64,000 nt of DNA from NCBI GenBank assembly GCA_945859605.1, contig OX243814.1, positions 24,720,686 to 24,784,685 on the forward strand. Reading direction: 5' to 3'. The notes beneath the pieces were generated by a model. The model was not told the DNA's origin, ran no database searches, and saw nothing but the letters and a program-made list of their open reading frames with translations. Shown here one piece after another: positions 18,129 through 28,900 of the stretch; position 1 is the stretch's first letter, and the number at the start of each line of letters is the position of its first letter. The DNA is from Lumbricus rubellus (lineage: Eukaryota; Annelida; Clitellata; Crassiclitellata; Lumbricidae). A program made the translations under genes and the position numbers.

Positions 18129-18899
18129 ATGCCTGTCGATAAATTTGGTCACACCGCTGCTGGAGGAACATCACGAAGAGTAATCGCTGGAGGTGTAACT
18201 CTTAGTCAAATAAATGCTAATTTTCTTCGATGTGATGGAGCAAATCTACCGACTGGAAATTTAAAAATGAATGGATATGTGATAAAAGGACTACCAACAA
18301 CGAAACCTTTGACAGCAGCAATGGATGAGGCTTTAAGTTGGGGTCAAGCCATTGATTTGATAACGAATCACGACGATTCTCCGTCCAACGATAATCATTT
18401 GACGAATAAGAAATACGTTGATGAACAAGTTACAAAGTACGTCGATAAATCTCTGAAAAAGTGCCATGTTGGATATATTCCTCCCTTGGAAGCTGATGTA
18501 AGTGTGACAGGATTCGTTGCTAGTGCCAGTGAGTGTTTATCCGGAAGCAAAGCCTACCATGCTTTCACTAATCTCAAGGACGATGTTAACACAGCTTGGA
18601 ATTCAGGTCAAGATATGGCTTGGTTACAAATTAAATGTCCTGAGCCAGTTAAAATTTGGAGAATTGCGATGAAAACCGTATCTGTAGCTTATTTCGATTT
18701 TGACGCTAGCAATGATGGAGTAGTGTTTGAAAAATTACCCATATTCCCTTCTTCAACGAATTCACCGGCTGTTCCGAGATTTTGTAATATTACTAGACCT
18801 ATGGGTGCGTATCAATATTACAGAGTTACATCAACGCAAGTGGATAATTTTTCTCCACGAGGGATTCAGGTAATGCAATTATATGTATACGATGACTAA
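18129..18899 (+). CDS. Fibre-like protein 1: common anchor + F5/8C-like head
   Basis: A 256-residue protein starting at the ATG of MPVDKFGHT (an upstream in-frame extension overlaps the protease and is not used). Residues 1-100 are the common anchor/shaft start shared by all fibres here (RVIAGGVTLSQINANFLR, GLP repeats, LTNKKYVDEQV as in phage tail fibres). Residues about 124-256 look like a discoidin/F5-8 type C domain (SGSKAYHAFTNL ... WLQIKCPEPVKIWRI ... GIQVMQLYVYDD), a glycan- or lipid-binding fold. The middle shaft present in the element 3 copy is missing. Residues 55-100 are nearly identical to those of fibre 2, implying gene conversion. Confidence 0.78.
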   Translation: MPVDKFGHTAAGGTSRRVIAGGVTLSQINANFLRCDGANLPTGNLKMNGYVIKGLPTTKPLTAAMDEALSWGQAIDLITNHDDSPSNDNHLTNKKYVDEQVTKYVDKSLKKCHVGYIPPLEADVSVTGFVASASECLSGSKAYHAFTNLKDDVNTAWNSGQDMAWLQIKCPEPVKIWRIAMKTVSVAYFDFDASNDGVVFEKLPIFPSSTNSPAVPRFCNITRPMGAYQYYRVTSTQVDNFSPRGIQVMQLYVYDD

Positions 18900-18929
18900 T
18901 CTGCATTAAAAATTATTATTATATATAAA

Positions 18930-20003
18930 ATGCCTGTCGATAAATTCGGTCACACCGATGTTGGTTCATCACAAAGAGTAATCGCTGGAGGTGTCACTCT
19001 TAGTCAAGTAAATGCTAGTTTTCTTCGATTGGATGGAGCAAACATCGCGACTGGAAATTTAAAAATGGGTGGTCACAAAATTAAAGGACTGCCCACAACG
19101 AAGCCTTTGACAGCAGCAATGGATGAGGCTTTAAGTTGGGGTCAAGCCATTGATTTGATAACGAATCACGACGATTCTCCGTCCAACGATAATCATTTGA
19201 CGAATAAGAAATACGTTAATGAACAAGTTGCATCGAAGGTGGCTAAAACTGGTGATACCATGACTGGTGATCTAATCTTAAACGTTGGCTCCGATCGTCT
19301 GCGTTCAATGGGTTGTAAGGACTTGAGAGGAGAAAATAAAGAATTCACTATTTTCTTAGGTAGTATACGAAATAAACTACAATGTTCGTTAAACAATCCT
19401 ATTACATTACAATCGATGGATGGATTTCGTTTTAGAATAAACAATGAAATCATGTTAGAGATGGTTAAGTCACTCGATGGCACTCCTCCGTCTAAAATAA
19501 ATGTGTATAAGTCCATCTTTATGCATGATGCTTACATTACAGGACTACACGAACCCAACAACGCCAGCGATGCAGCTACGAAGCAGTATGTAGATTCTAT
19601 CTCAATCGGTCCCGCGCTTAGCATTCATTCTTTAACTTGGCAATTCTTAATCGCTAAAACTCACACAAGAGTTACTTTCGATAGTGTAAGATTCAAAACC
19701 GATGGTGTTATAAGTGCGGGAATGACCCGTTTCACTCCCGGTAAAGCTGGATACTATTTCGTTTCGACGTACATAGAATTTGGTAACAGTAGTACCGCTC
19801 CTGGTAACGTCTACCTGTATAGAAATGGGGCGAATTACATGCAAATTGCGGGCGGAGGGGGAACGGGAGCTGCGTTTAACAATTCAACCGGTAGTTGCAT
19901 AATTTTCGTAACCAATACCGATTTTCTCGAGATATTCGCTTATTCGCACATCGCACTAAATATATTAGCTAGAGACTTTTCGGCAGTATTCTTACGACCT
20001 TAA
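18930..20003 (+). CDS. Fibre-like protein 2: common anchor + shaft + C1q-like head
   Basis: A 357-residue protein. The N-terminal anchor MPVDKFGHTDVG is followed by the LTNKKYV motif, then a shaft with KTGDTMTGDLILN (a phage tail-fibre type repeat) and DAATKQYVDS, and a C-terminal C1q/TNF-like head (about 226-357): FTPGKAGYYFVSTYIEF, VYLYRNGANY, and a final strand FSAVFLRP. C1q-like heads trimerise and bind surfaces, so a receptor-binding spike is likely. The gene ends about 10 bp before sequence belonging to the TIR. The upstream spacer TATATAAAATG is a TATA-like start shared by all fibres. Confidence 0.82.
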   Translation: MPVDKFGHTDVGSSQRVIAGGVTLSQVNASFLRLDGANIATGNLKMGGHKIKGLPTTKPLTAAMDEALSWGQAIDLITNHDDSPSNDNHLTNKKYVNEQVASKVAKTGDTMTGDLILNVGSDRLRSMGCKDLRGENKEFTIFLGSIRNKLQCSLNNPITLQSMDGFRFRINNEIMLEMVKSLDGTPPSKINVYKSIFMHDAYITGLHEPNNASDAATKQYVDSISIGPALSIHSLTWQFLIAKTHTRVTFDSVRFKTDGVISAGMTRFTPGKAGYYFVSTYIEFGNSSTAPGNVYLYRNGANYMQIAGGGGTGAAFNNSTGSCIIFVTNTDFLEIFAYSHIALNILARDFSAVFLRP

Positions 20004-20107
20004 TTTCCTTGCTGATCGAAATAATAAAAGACATCCAGAGGGCAGTGGCCAATCCTCTCCCTCACCGTCTCATCATCCACTGACCGTGTACTCATCATAG
20101 CTGAGTC

Positions 20108-20194
20108 GACAGTCCAGCGCGCTATCCACTGTACTACCGAGCACCCCCCTCAGGAAATAATAAAAGACATCCAGCTTGTTAACCCTATACTACT
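20108..20194 (-). repeat. Right TIR of Polinton 1
   Basis: Inverse of 3785-3871. Homology to the element 3 TIR extends inward to about 20014, just after the fibre 2 stop. It contains the A-box-like TAGTACAGTGG on the minus strand. Confidence 0.9.
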
Positions 20195-21572
20195 AACACT
20201 TTTGTTTGAGTCACTTCACTTGCTGATGGTTTTAGATTTTAGAAATAATACATTAAAATTGCACAGCAATGAATGAAACCTACACAGTTGTAAAAATTTA
20301 ACAGGCCTAAATGATAATGCTTGCTTGAAGACTGAGACATTATGAGAAATAAAAAAATCCTATCACTGACATCGTCTTCATTCGCATTGTTATAATCACA
20401 GTGGATCATTTTGACCGTGGGTTCTAAGTATCTTCAAACCATGCGGGAATTTATTAGAATGCAAAGTCCTGAATGACTGGTCAATACCAAGAATCAAGTT
20501 TGTGCATTTGTTCTGTTTTCTAATTATGTAGAGTTCAGAACTAATCTAACTAGGCTTCTCAAACATTCAACACAACGTCTGTTAAAACGATGATTAATAA
20601 AACAATGCCATTTGTCTTGTGACCATGGCCATACTGGAATCACTAGATTTAACCTAATGTAAGCTAATTTAATCAGTGCACGACGATTGTCGTACAGCGA
20701 CGCAGGTAGGACAGCTGCAAATTGGCGCGCGGCGTCTGGACAGGTGATTGTCTAGACGAGCGTACGTTGAGTGTACAAGGAGGGAGTGGAAGTGAAGAAG
20801 GAGTGTTGTGTGTTGAGAGCCGTTGAGATAGGCTGTAATAGTTGTTGTTGAGTTGCGATAGAGTAGACTGATGAAGGTAGTAGTCGTGTAGTTGTTATGA
20901 TAACACAAGTGTAGTAATTGTTGTGTTGTTGCTGATCGTTTTACTTTACATCGGATTTTGGAGTATAATAAGAAGACTTAAACACGTCGTCGTTGTTGGT
21001 TACAAAACAGTGAAAGTCTGTAGATTCTTTACCTAGCCATTTAGCTAATGAAACAGTTATCTAGGGATAGGCCTATGCTACCACGAACTTATACGAAGAA
21101 GCTTCCGAAGAGACTGATAGGAGGAGGTGATCACAAGGAGGATATCACATAAATTATGAGCAAGGAAAGTATCAAGTCGTAGCGATGATGAATGCGGTCA
21201 GATCTAATGGGAAACTACTGCAACCACTGACTAACCAGAGAAATCGAAGTAAATCGATGCAGCCAAAGAGACTTTCACACGAAAGCATTGAAGTGTTGGT
21301 GTTCGTGTTCATGACGTACAGTAATATAATCTGTGGAATTTATATGCAAATGTCTAGGCCTATACTCCCGGATTCAAAGCAGATTTACCATTTATAAGAA
21401 AAATCAATTTAATAGATCTCCAAATTAATAGATTTCCATTCAAGCAAACTCAAATAACTTAAGGAGTTTTGACCTCAAGCAGATATTGCTTTTCTACGGG
21501 TTATTGACTTAAACCATTAAGGTAGCCTATCTTATGTACAAGATAATTAGTTGATGTCATTTGACTGAACAG

Positions 21573-21600
21573 GCCAAATGACGTTGCCTCCAGCTTTAGC
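21573..21600 (+). pseudogene. Remnant of a Gly/Tyr-rich gene exon 2
   Basis: An acceptor-like AACAG is followed by GCCAAATGACGTTGCCTCCA, matching the first 20 bases of exon 2 of genes b and d with one change, and the preceding 120 bp match the end of the gene d intron (AACTTAAGGAGTT...). The match ends after about 25 bases and no Gly/Tyr tail follows. It is a truncated duplicate. Confidence 0.7.
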
Positions 21601-23387
21601 GTTGTTCGATTGTCTAGGGTTAGATGGCTGAACTGACAAATTTTTATTTTTCAGTATCCCATATTCCTCGGCTGAAAGAATATTTATAAGTCTATCATGT
21701 ACTAGTTTGTGTCGTGAGATTTTGGACACAAGGAAATTCTCACTGTGAGAAACTTGAAACTGAAATCATGGGTTCATTGTAATAAAGTTGTGCTGCCAAA
21801 TGTAGGATAGTAAATATTTTACGCCGCGACATTCTAACCATATCGACTAGTCATGTGACTTATAGTCTAACAGGGCCTATATGTCTAAAGTTATTATAGG
21901 CTAGCCGCTAGCCTATACGATTTTAGAGATAGCCTATGGTTGCTGAATGATCCAGTGATTCCAGTCATTTTGTTTTCTCATTCGATGAGAACAAAGTTTC
22001 AGAGTCAACTCGTGCTAGGAATTCTGTTTTATTAGTTTTTAGTCTTATTAGTTTCATGATTCGAGATTAATGTAGGGCCTATAGTATACCACATGTATCG
22101 TATAATAGCCTACTATCCTATGGCCATAAGCCATGCAATAAACTGTCAAATGTGTCAGTGGCATTTCTACATAGACCCAACTAGTAATTCATGAAGGCAC
22201 AAACATTTTATAAAGGAACAGTTAAGTTTTTCAAGGCTGCTTTCAAGTCACCCTGAATATAATGGTTCTCCTCATGGTGCTGAGACACGCTAGATTTTGC
22301 AGTTTCCATGCCTCAAGTAACGGGCCAACTTACTGATCAGAGAGTGTATTGGTATTTTTAATTGCATGGTTTAGACTTTAGACAATAAGTGTTTTATTGC
22401 GTTTTCCTTGTTTCTTGGGAATACTTATCTTTTAAAAACGTCTTTAAAATGACATGTCCCATTGAGTGTAACATGTTCAATCAAATCAAATCAAATCAAA
22501 TCAGTTTATTCTGAGAATGAACAAGACAAACAAAACAAAACCAACGTATACTTAGAGATGTAAAAAAACATGTTTTTTTGGCGTTGAAATATTTCAATGA
22601 AATATTTCAGTTTTATTTGAAATATTTCAGTTTTCTTTGAAACATTTGAAATTATTTTTTTCTTTACATTTTACAAAGTTCTAATTACAACCATAATAAC
22701 AGTTTATTTATTTCTCATATTACATATTACATGCATTATTGTGTTAGTGATGACCATTCTCGAGATATTCAATTTATTTCTAATTACCTGTTTTTAAGAA
22801 TGACTTTTATGAGAGTTACATTATATGTTGAAAAACATGTTTTATTCACCAAATATCACAAATTACAGTTTGATCTAATAAAGTAGATGTTATTGTTCAT
22901 TGTTATGCTTAACATTTATTATTAATCACTTGTTTTGTCATAAATGAAATAAATGTGATTTTAGCTAAATTCTGCTAGCCTAGGACAAAGTAGGCTATAG
23001 AATTCGAAACACTTTAGTGACTTTACAAGACAAATTATAAATCACAAATACTATGTCAACTAGACTCAATAATAATCCGGCAAACAAAATTTTACAAAAA
23101 GTTCTAAGAATAGAACTTAGAACACAAACATAAATAGTACTATCAGTCAGACAGAGTAAACCATCATTAATAGTAATTATACTGCTAAAATCTGTCAGTT
23201 ACAAGATTTCCTCATTGTTATTCATCATCGTCCATCATGTCATCATCTTTGTTGTCATCGTCAACATCATCATTGTCGCTATCATCATAACTGTCAATGT
23301 CATCATCATCAATGGTATCGTCACTGTCATCATAGTTTTCATGGCCTTCATCATCGACATTGTCACCGTATTTGTCATTATCATCAT

Positions 23388-23762
23388 TATAGGCGTAGGA
23401 GACGGGGGTCCAGAGGAGGCAAATGCCCCCCCCCCCCCAATTTCGGGCAAGTCTAATTTTTCGGGCAAGCAGACCCGAAAAAATATAAAAAAAATTATTT
23501 TTTTCATACTTTTTTTTGTTTTTCGGGTCTTCTTGCCCGAAAAATCAGACCTGCCCGAACAAAAGAAGGTCGTCAGACCTTTCGAGCAAAAAGTAACGGG
23601 AAATTTCAGAAGATTTTGGCCGGATGACTAAAAAAAGATCGTTGGAAGTTTCGGGCAAACGTAACGAGAATTTTTCTTAAGATTTCGGCAGGATGACAAA
23701 AAAAAATCGGGCAAAAGTCTCATTTTTGCTCCCCCAACGCTGAAATGTCCCCTACGCCTATG
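23388..23762. mobile_element. hAT-like MITE, second copy
   Basis: Same family as 901-1238: ATAGGCGTAGG / CCTACGCCTAT ends, TTCGGGCAA words inside, and a probable 8-bp target duplication ATCATCAT (23380-23387, 23763-23770), though the surrounding ATC repeats make that duplication less certain. Confidence 0.7.
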
Positions 23763-24795
23763 ATCATCATCATTGTTATCATCTTGCAAACAATGACAAG
23801 CACAGTAACGTCTGCTATTATAAAGTTAATATCCGATTGCAGAACAGACCATGTCTTTGGAACAGCACTAGAGATGTAAAAAAAACATAGATGTAAAAAA
23901 ACGTTTTTTTTGGCGTTGAAATATTTCAAAAAAAACTGTCAGAAATGAAATATTTCAAATGAAATATTTCACGCTCACATCACTACGTATACTGCAAAGA
24001 AAAATACTAGGCTACACAGTAGGCCCTACACATAAATAAAAATTAATGTTCGCAGGACACCTTGAATGTATAAACGGTGAACACTCAGAGTCAAGGACAC
24101 CATGCGGTCCATTCTCGAAAACAGGTTGCCTGGATTGGACTTTTACCGTTCCTGTTTTGTTTAGTTATTTCTCACAAATCCATGTATACAATCTGTCCTT
24201 TGCCTATTAACAGCATAATAAGATATCAGCCTAGCTGCTTAGTCAGCTGATTCGATTGCTTGTCGGCTTGATAAAGATCTGAGTAAACACACCCCCCCCC
24301 CAATAAAACCAGGCTACGGCCTTGTATAGGCTACTGTATAGGCCTACGTGAGAGTGTGACGATGGAGCGAGTTATGTCAGCTCCGAGCGTCAATTTGCAT
24401 TCATTACACAAAATCTTTCGATGGCACGTCAGAATCTGTGGTCAAGCAGTGGAAGCAACATAATTTATGGTGCTATAAACTTAGTGGAGATTGTGGGCGT
24501 TGGTGCGTAGCCAACATGTGATGGCTTTGAAGGTCCGGTTTTCATTCTTCAGTGTAATGATACAGGAGATACTTAATATATTAAGGTAGAGCGTTGAAAG
24601 ATTAGATTGGGAAGAAGTGGAGCCGGAACCAACTTGCCAAGACCTTGAAGTGATCTGAATGATACCTTTAGTAGCTACTTTTGTTTTGTTCAATTTCAGC
24701 TAAGAATAAGCAAACTATCAAGACTCATTAAAAAGACAGTTGTTCATCGGACTTATTGTAATTTAATTAAAAAATTGCTCCAAGGTAACAGTTCA

Positions 24796-24991
24796 TTAGT
24801 ATCCATATTCGTGGTTGCGACCATGACCGTCAAAGCCATAGCCACCATGTCCATGGTTCCCGTAATTTCCACCGGTTCCGGGTACGCCTTCCCATCGAGC
24901 AGTTCCGGTTCCAGAACCCACGTGTTCAGCCACGTGATTAACGTACAGTTGACGAGCGGCATTCTGATAGTTGGAGGCAACGCCATCTGGC
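24796..24991 (-). CDS. Host gene c, exon 2 (secreted Gly/Tyr-rich protein)
   Basis: The exon starts right after an ACAG acceptor at 24992 and encodes PDGVASNYQNAARQLYVNHV followed by a Gly/His/Tyr tail ending HEYGY and stop. It is the intact downstream half of gene c. Its exon 1 lies 16.2 kb away at 41157-41260, because Polinton 2 occupies the intron. Apart from the element, intron flanks and splice sites look normal, so the gene may still be spliced. Confidence 0.8.
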
Positions 24992-25317
24992 CTGTTGACA
25001 AAAAGGTAGAAATGGTTACGTTTTGTCGACCTTGAAGTTGCATTAACATCATGTCCTAACTTTACAAACTATAATCAGCTTCTAAATAATGGTTTCGCGA
25101 TTAGGCTGGACTGCATAGGAAACCGTTGCAATTTGCAACCACAGCGTCGATTGATAGGTAGACTGACACGAAACAACACTGTGTTAAATGTCTTCATGTA
25201 AGACAGCATAGGGCCAGCTATAACCTGGAAGTGGAAAAGTATTGACTCTGACCAGCAGGACACTCTCATTGAATTACTCATCAATGATAGCCATGCGAAC
25301 AGTTAGTTATATTTGTA

Positions 25318-25906
25318 AGTAGAACAGAATGTAGCAAGCTCGGACATTCGACCAGTATAGCCTTGACTTTCGTCCAATCTGACCAGTACAGCCTTTACTT
25401 TCATCCATTTGACCTAAACAGCCTTAAAAATTGAGTGCCCGCGCAGTTTGACCAATATAGCCTTACTTTTTCATATTCGGCGTCTGTCGTAAAAAAGTAA
25501 AAAAAGTAAAAAAGTAAAAAAGTAAAAAAGTAAAAAAAATTTTTCTCTGGCGTATGTAAAATGGACTACTCGAAAAAAGTTACAGAATTACGAAAAATCG
25601 CCGAGCCGAGCGGCCGGGATGGATATTTTACAAGACGGTGGAAAGCGGCGTTCATTGCTAAAATTGACGCGCACATCCGCGAATGCTGCGACGATGAATG
25701 CCCATGCAAGAATCCACGGCCGGATCGACAACAAGGGCCATGTGAGACCATCGTCGTTCGTCGTCGGCGCAATGGCAGCCCACCCCCGTGTGATGTAAGG
25801 GCGTGAGCGGACTACGACGTAGATATGGGATTACAATATCGCAAACGATTTTACACCGTTGGTTTATAATCGTCTTTGGATCAATCGAACATTATTATTT
25901 TTTCTC
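25318..25906 (+). repeat. Left TIR of Polinton 2
   Basis: 589 bp, inverse of 40112-40700. It contains four spaced copies of a GACCAGTATAGCC-like word (about 25350-25465), a run of AAAAAGT units (about 25492-25538) and a complete 81-codon ORF. The inner boundary falls in a TTTTTTCTC run just before the polymerase gene. Confidence 0.96.
25561..25806 (+). CDS. Small SAP-like/basic ORF inside left TIR
   Basis: An 81-residue ORF starting MDYSKKVTELRKIAEPSGRDG, followed by a Cys cluster (CCDDECPC) and an Arg-rich tail (VVRRRRNG). The first 30 residues resemble the polymerase N-terminus that lies 170 bp further in (MDYSSYNLKELRQI), and even the upstream DNA (TTCTC..GTATGTAAAATGGAC) is alike, so it arose by duplication of the polymerase 5' end. 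An identical inverted copy lies at 40212-40457. Whether it is expressed is unknown; a DNA-end-binding role is speculation. Confidence 0.55.
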   Translation: MDYSKKVTELRKIAEPSGRDGYFTRRWKAAFIAKIDAHIRECCDDECPCKNPRPDRQQGPCETIVVRRRRNGSPPPCDVRA

Positions 25907-25975
25907 TTGTGTATGTAAAATAACTGAAAAATGGAATATACAACTCGGCATAAAGACAAGATATCCCAATATAAA

Positions 25976-28900
25976 ATGGACTACTCATCGTATAATCTGA
26001 AAGAATTACGACAAATTCCTAAACAGAGAGGACAAAGAGGATACTCGAGTTTGCGAAAAGCGGAACTCATAGCGTTCATATCGCAGGGAGATCGACTAGG
26101 CGCTCGGGCTCAGGTCAACAAAACACCAGCGCATACTCCCGCCACTGTGCGAGAATTGCGAGAAATTGCAAAAAAGAGAGGTGTGCGAGGATACTCGAGA
26201 TTAGCAAAAGCGGAACTTACGGCATTCTTGTCTAATACTTGGAAATTTTTGAACACGGGGAAAAATAAAATAGTTTTTTCGGATTGGCTGACTCGCGAGA
26301 TTAGTCAGTTACCCCCGCAAATAAAACCGCCCATTCATAGGTTCAAACTTCGAGAGACTGCGACGGCTATCAAAGGGTTTACAAAAAGATACACGATCGA
26401 TGGCAACAACAGGATCGATGTTGCAACTTTTCTCAAGGCTGTAAGACCGCAGGTAGTTAGGTTGCTAGGGAAAAATCGCGGGGTAAAAGTTCAACTCGAT
26501 CTCATGTGCGTAATGGAGAAAGTAGATATGAAAACCGGCGAAGTAGTAACGGCTGAGCCTAATTTCAAATCAAAGAGTGATATTATTTTAGAAGCAACCG
26601 ATGTGAGAGAAATATATACCAACGCAGCGGATAAAATTAAGGAGAGCATGGCAAGTTTTCAGATGCGGGGGAGTAATTGGAGATTCAAAACCGTTTTGAA
26701 GTTGGATATCGATACGGTGGTATATAAACCGCTGAAAGGTAGTTCTTACATTCCGCTTCCAGATTATTTAGCGAATAAAAAGGCTATTATTAATATGAAG
26801 AACAAAGATGGAGAATGCTTCAAGTGGTGTGTAACGAGGGCTGTAAACCCCGTTGAAGAACATCCTGAGAGAATAACGAAAGAATTAATTAGACAGTCTG
26901 AGAAACTCAATTGGTCCGGCATCGAATTCCCTGTAGCAGCGGATGCTAATGTGCTGAGTAAGTTTGAGCGAAATAATAATATTAGTATTAATGTTTTTGG
27001 TTATGAGAAAGATGTGAATGTATTCCCACTATATATATCAAAGCATGAGAATGATAGGTGTGTAGATCTATTACTCATTTCTGATGGAGAAAAGAAGCAT
27101 TATTGTTGGATCAAGAATTTCAACAGACTGATGGCGGTGAAAACAGAAAATACTACTACATCAATGTACTATTGCAAAAGATGCTTGATAGGATTCAGTA
27201 GAAAAGAATCGCTTCACAAACATACTGAGTACTGTTCGCAGCAGGACGCCCAACGAATAGAACTTCCAGAACCTGGGACTATGCTAAGTTTTACACATCA
27301 CTATAGAAAGATGAGAGTACCGTTTGTGTACTTTGCCGACTTTGAGTCGTTCATCAAACCTATCGGTACATGCCAGCCCGTTCCTAGCACGTCTTACACC
27401 AACAAGTATCAAAAACATACGCCCAGCTCGTTTTGTTATCATTTGAAATGCTTCGACGCCGATGTTTATTCTCAAGAGCCGGTGAGGTTTACAGCTGAAA
27501 ACGAAGACGATGATGTCGCTCAGAAATTCATAGACAGTCTCGAAGAAAATGTGAAACGAATATATAACCAGTTCAAATTCCCAAAGAAAATGATATTCGG
27601 AAAGAAAGAGCAGGAGCTTTTCGACTCGGCTACTGTTTGCCATATATGCGGGGGAGAATTTATAGACGATGAAAAACGAGGACGAGATCACTGTCATTTG
27701 ACTGGAAAATTTAGAGGTGCCGCTCACAACCTTTGTAATCTGAAATTCAAAGTCCCCAAGTTCTTCCCCGTCGTATTTCACAATTTGACCGGTTATGACA
27801 GCCATTTATTTATCAAGAAATTACGAGGTGAACACGGCGAGAAAATCAAATGCATTCCCTGCAACGAAGAAAAGTATATCTCATTCAGCAGAGAGGTCGT
27901 CGTCGATAAGTTTGTAGATGTAGATGGAAAAGAGAGAGAAGTCAAACGCGAATTACGTTTCATCGATAGTTTAAGATTCATGCCCCAGAGTCTCGACGTG
28001 TTATCGAAAAATCTTCAGAAAGATCAGTGCAAGAATTTAGGGAAATTTTTTGAAGGTGAGAAGCTGGATCTTTTACTCAGAAAAGGCGTTTACCCGTATG
28101 ATTACGTCGATGGTGTTGAAAGATTAAACGAAACCGAGTTGCCATCGAAGCATGCCTTCTATTCAAAACTAACCGATTCGGGTATCAGCGAAAAAGATTA
28201 CGCGCACGCGAAAACGGTATGGGACAAATTTGAATGCAAAACATTACGTCAATATCACGACTTGTACAATTTATCGGATGTTCTATTATTAGCGGATGTG
28301 TTCGAAAACTTCAGAGACGTCTGTATGAAGCACTACAACCTAGATCCTGCGTGGTACTACACTAGCCCGGGACTTGCATGGGATGCGGCGTTGAAGACGA
28401 CTGGTGTAGAGTTGGAGTTGTTGAGTGACTACGATATGTTACTGATGATCAAGCAGGGAATACGAGGAGGTGTCAGCACGATTTCCCATCGATACGCGAA
28501 GGCGAACAACGAGTATATGGGAGAAGCTTTCAATCCCACCCAGCATTCAGTATTCATTCCATACTTGGACGCGAACAACTTGTACGGATGGGCGATGAGC
28601 AAGCCGCTACCGACTCATGGGTTTGAATGGATGAACGATGATGAATTGAATGATTGGAGAAACATTACCGAACGAGATGGAGTGGGATGTGTGTTGGAAG
28701 TCGACTTAGAATATCCAAAAGAATTGCACGACCTGCATAATGATTATCCACTAGCTCCAGAGAGTGTAAAACCTGCGGGATCAGATGTAGCAAAACTCAT
28801 TCCAAACTTGAATGACAAAGTAAAGTACGTCGTTCATTACGGAAATTTAAAATTGTATGAAAGACTCGGATTGAAAATCGTAAAAATACACCGAGGAATA

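Larger units (their letters stand above)
3785..20194. mobile_element. Polinton/Maverick element 1, complete
   Basis: A 16,410-bp element bounded by inverted repeats starting AGTAGTATAGGGTTAACAAG and a perfect 6-bp target-site duplication AACACT (3779-3784 and 20195-20200). Six-base duplications and 5'-AG termini are the Polinton hallmark. It encodes 15 genes: one unknown gene at the left, integrase and a PLA2-like gene on the minus strand, then 12 genes on the plus strand from ATPase to two fibres. I see no disabling stop or frameshift apart from the conserved integrase frame change. It is closely related to element 3. It inserted in the 3' flank of host gene b. Confidence 0.95.
20195..24795. 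other. Host intergenic region with decayed duplicate of gene flank
   Basis: No intact gene. From 20195 onward, scattered blocks match the downstream flank of gene d (for example around 20450-20520 against 43450-43550, and 21165-21215 against 43735-43790), showing segmental duplication. The region also holds a pseudo-exon (21573), an (AATCA)n repeat near 22480, AT-rich blocks with AAATATTTCA inverted words at about 22560-22680 and 23870-23970, an ATC/TCA-rich minisatellite at 23217-23390 and a MITE at 23388. A block near 24480-24580 matches about 45570-45640. Confidence 0.6.

Noticed and set aside
23215..23631. Ile/Val-rich open frame of 138 codons and its Met-rich reverse
   Set aside because: The first part is an ATC/TCA minisatellite and the second lies in a MITE; composition alone explains it.
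27284..27805. 173-codon frame opposite the polymerase, and similar antisense frames over polymerase and capsid genes
   Set aside because: Shadows of highly biased coding sequence; no ATG context, no conservation of their own.
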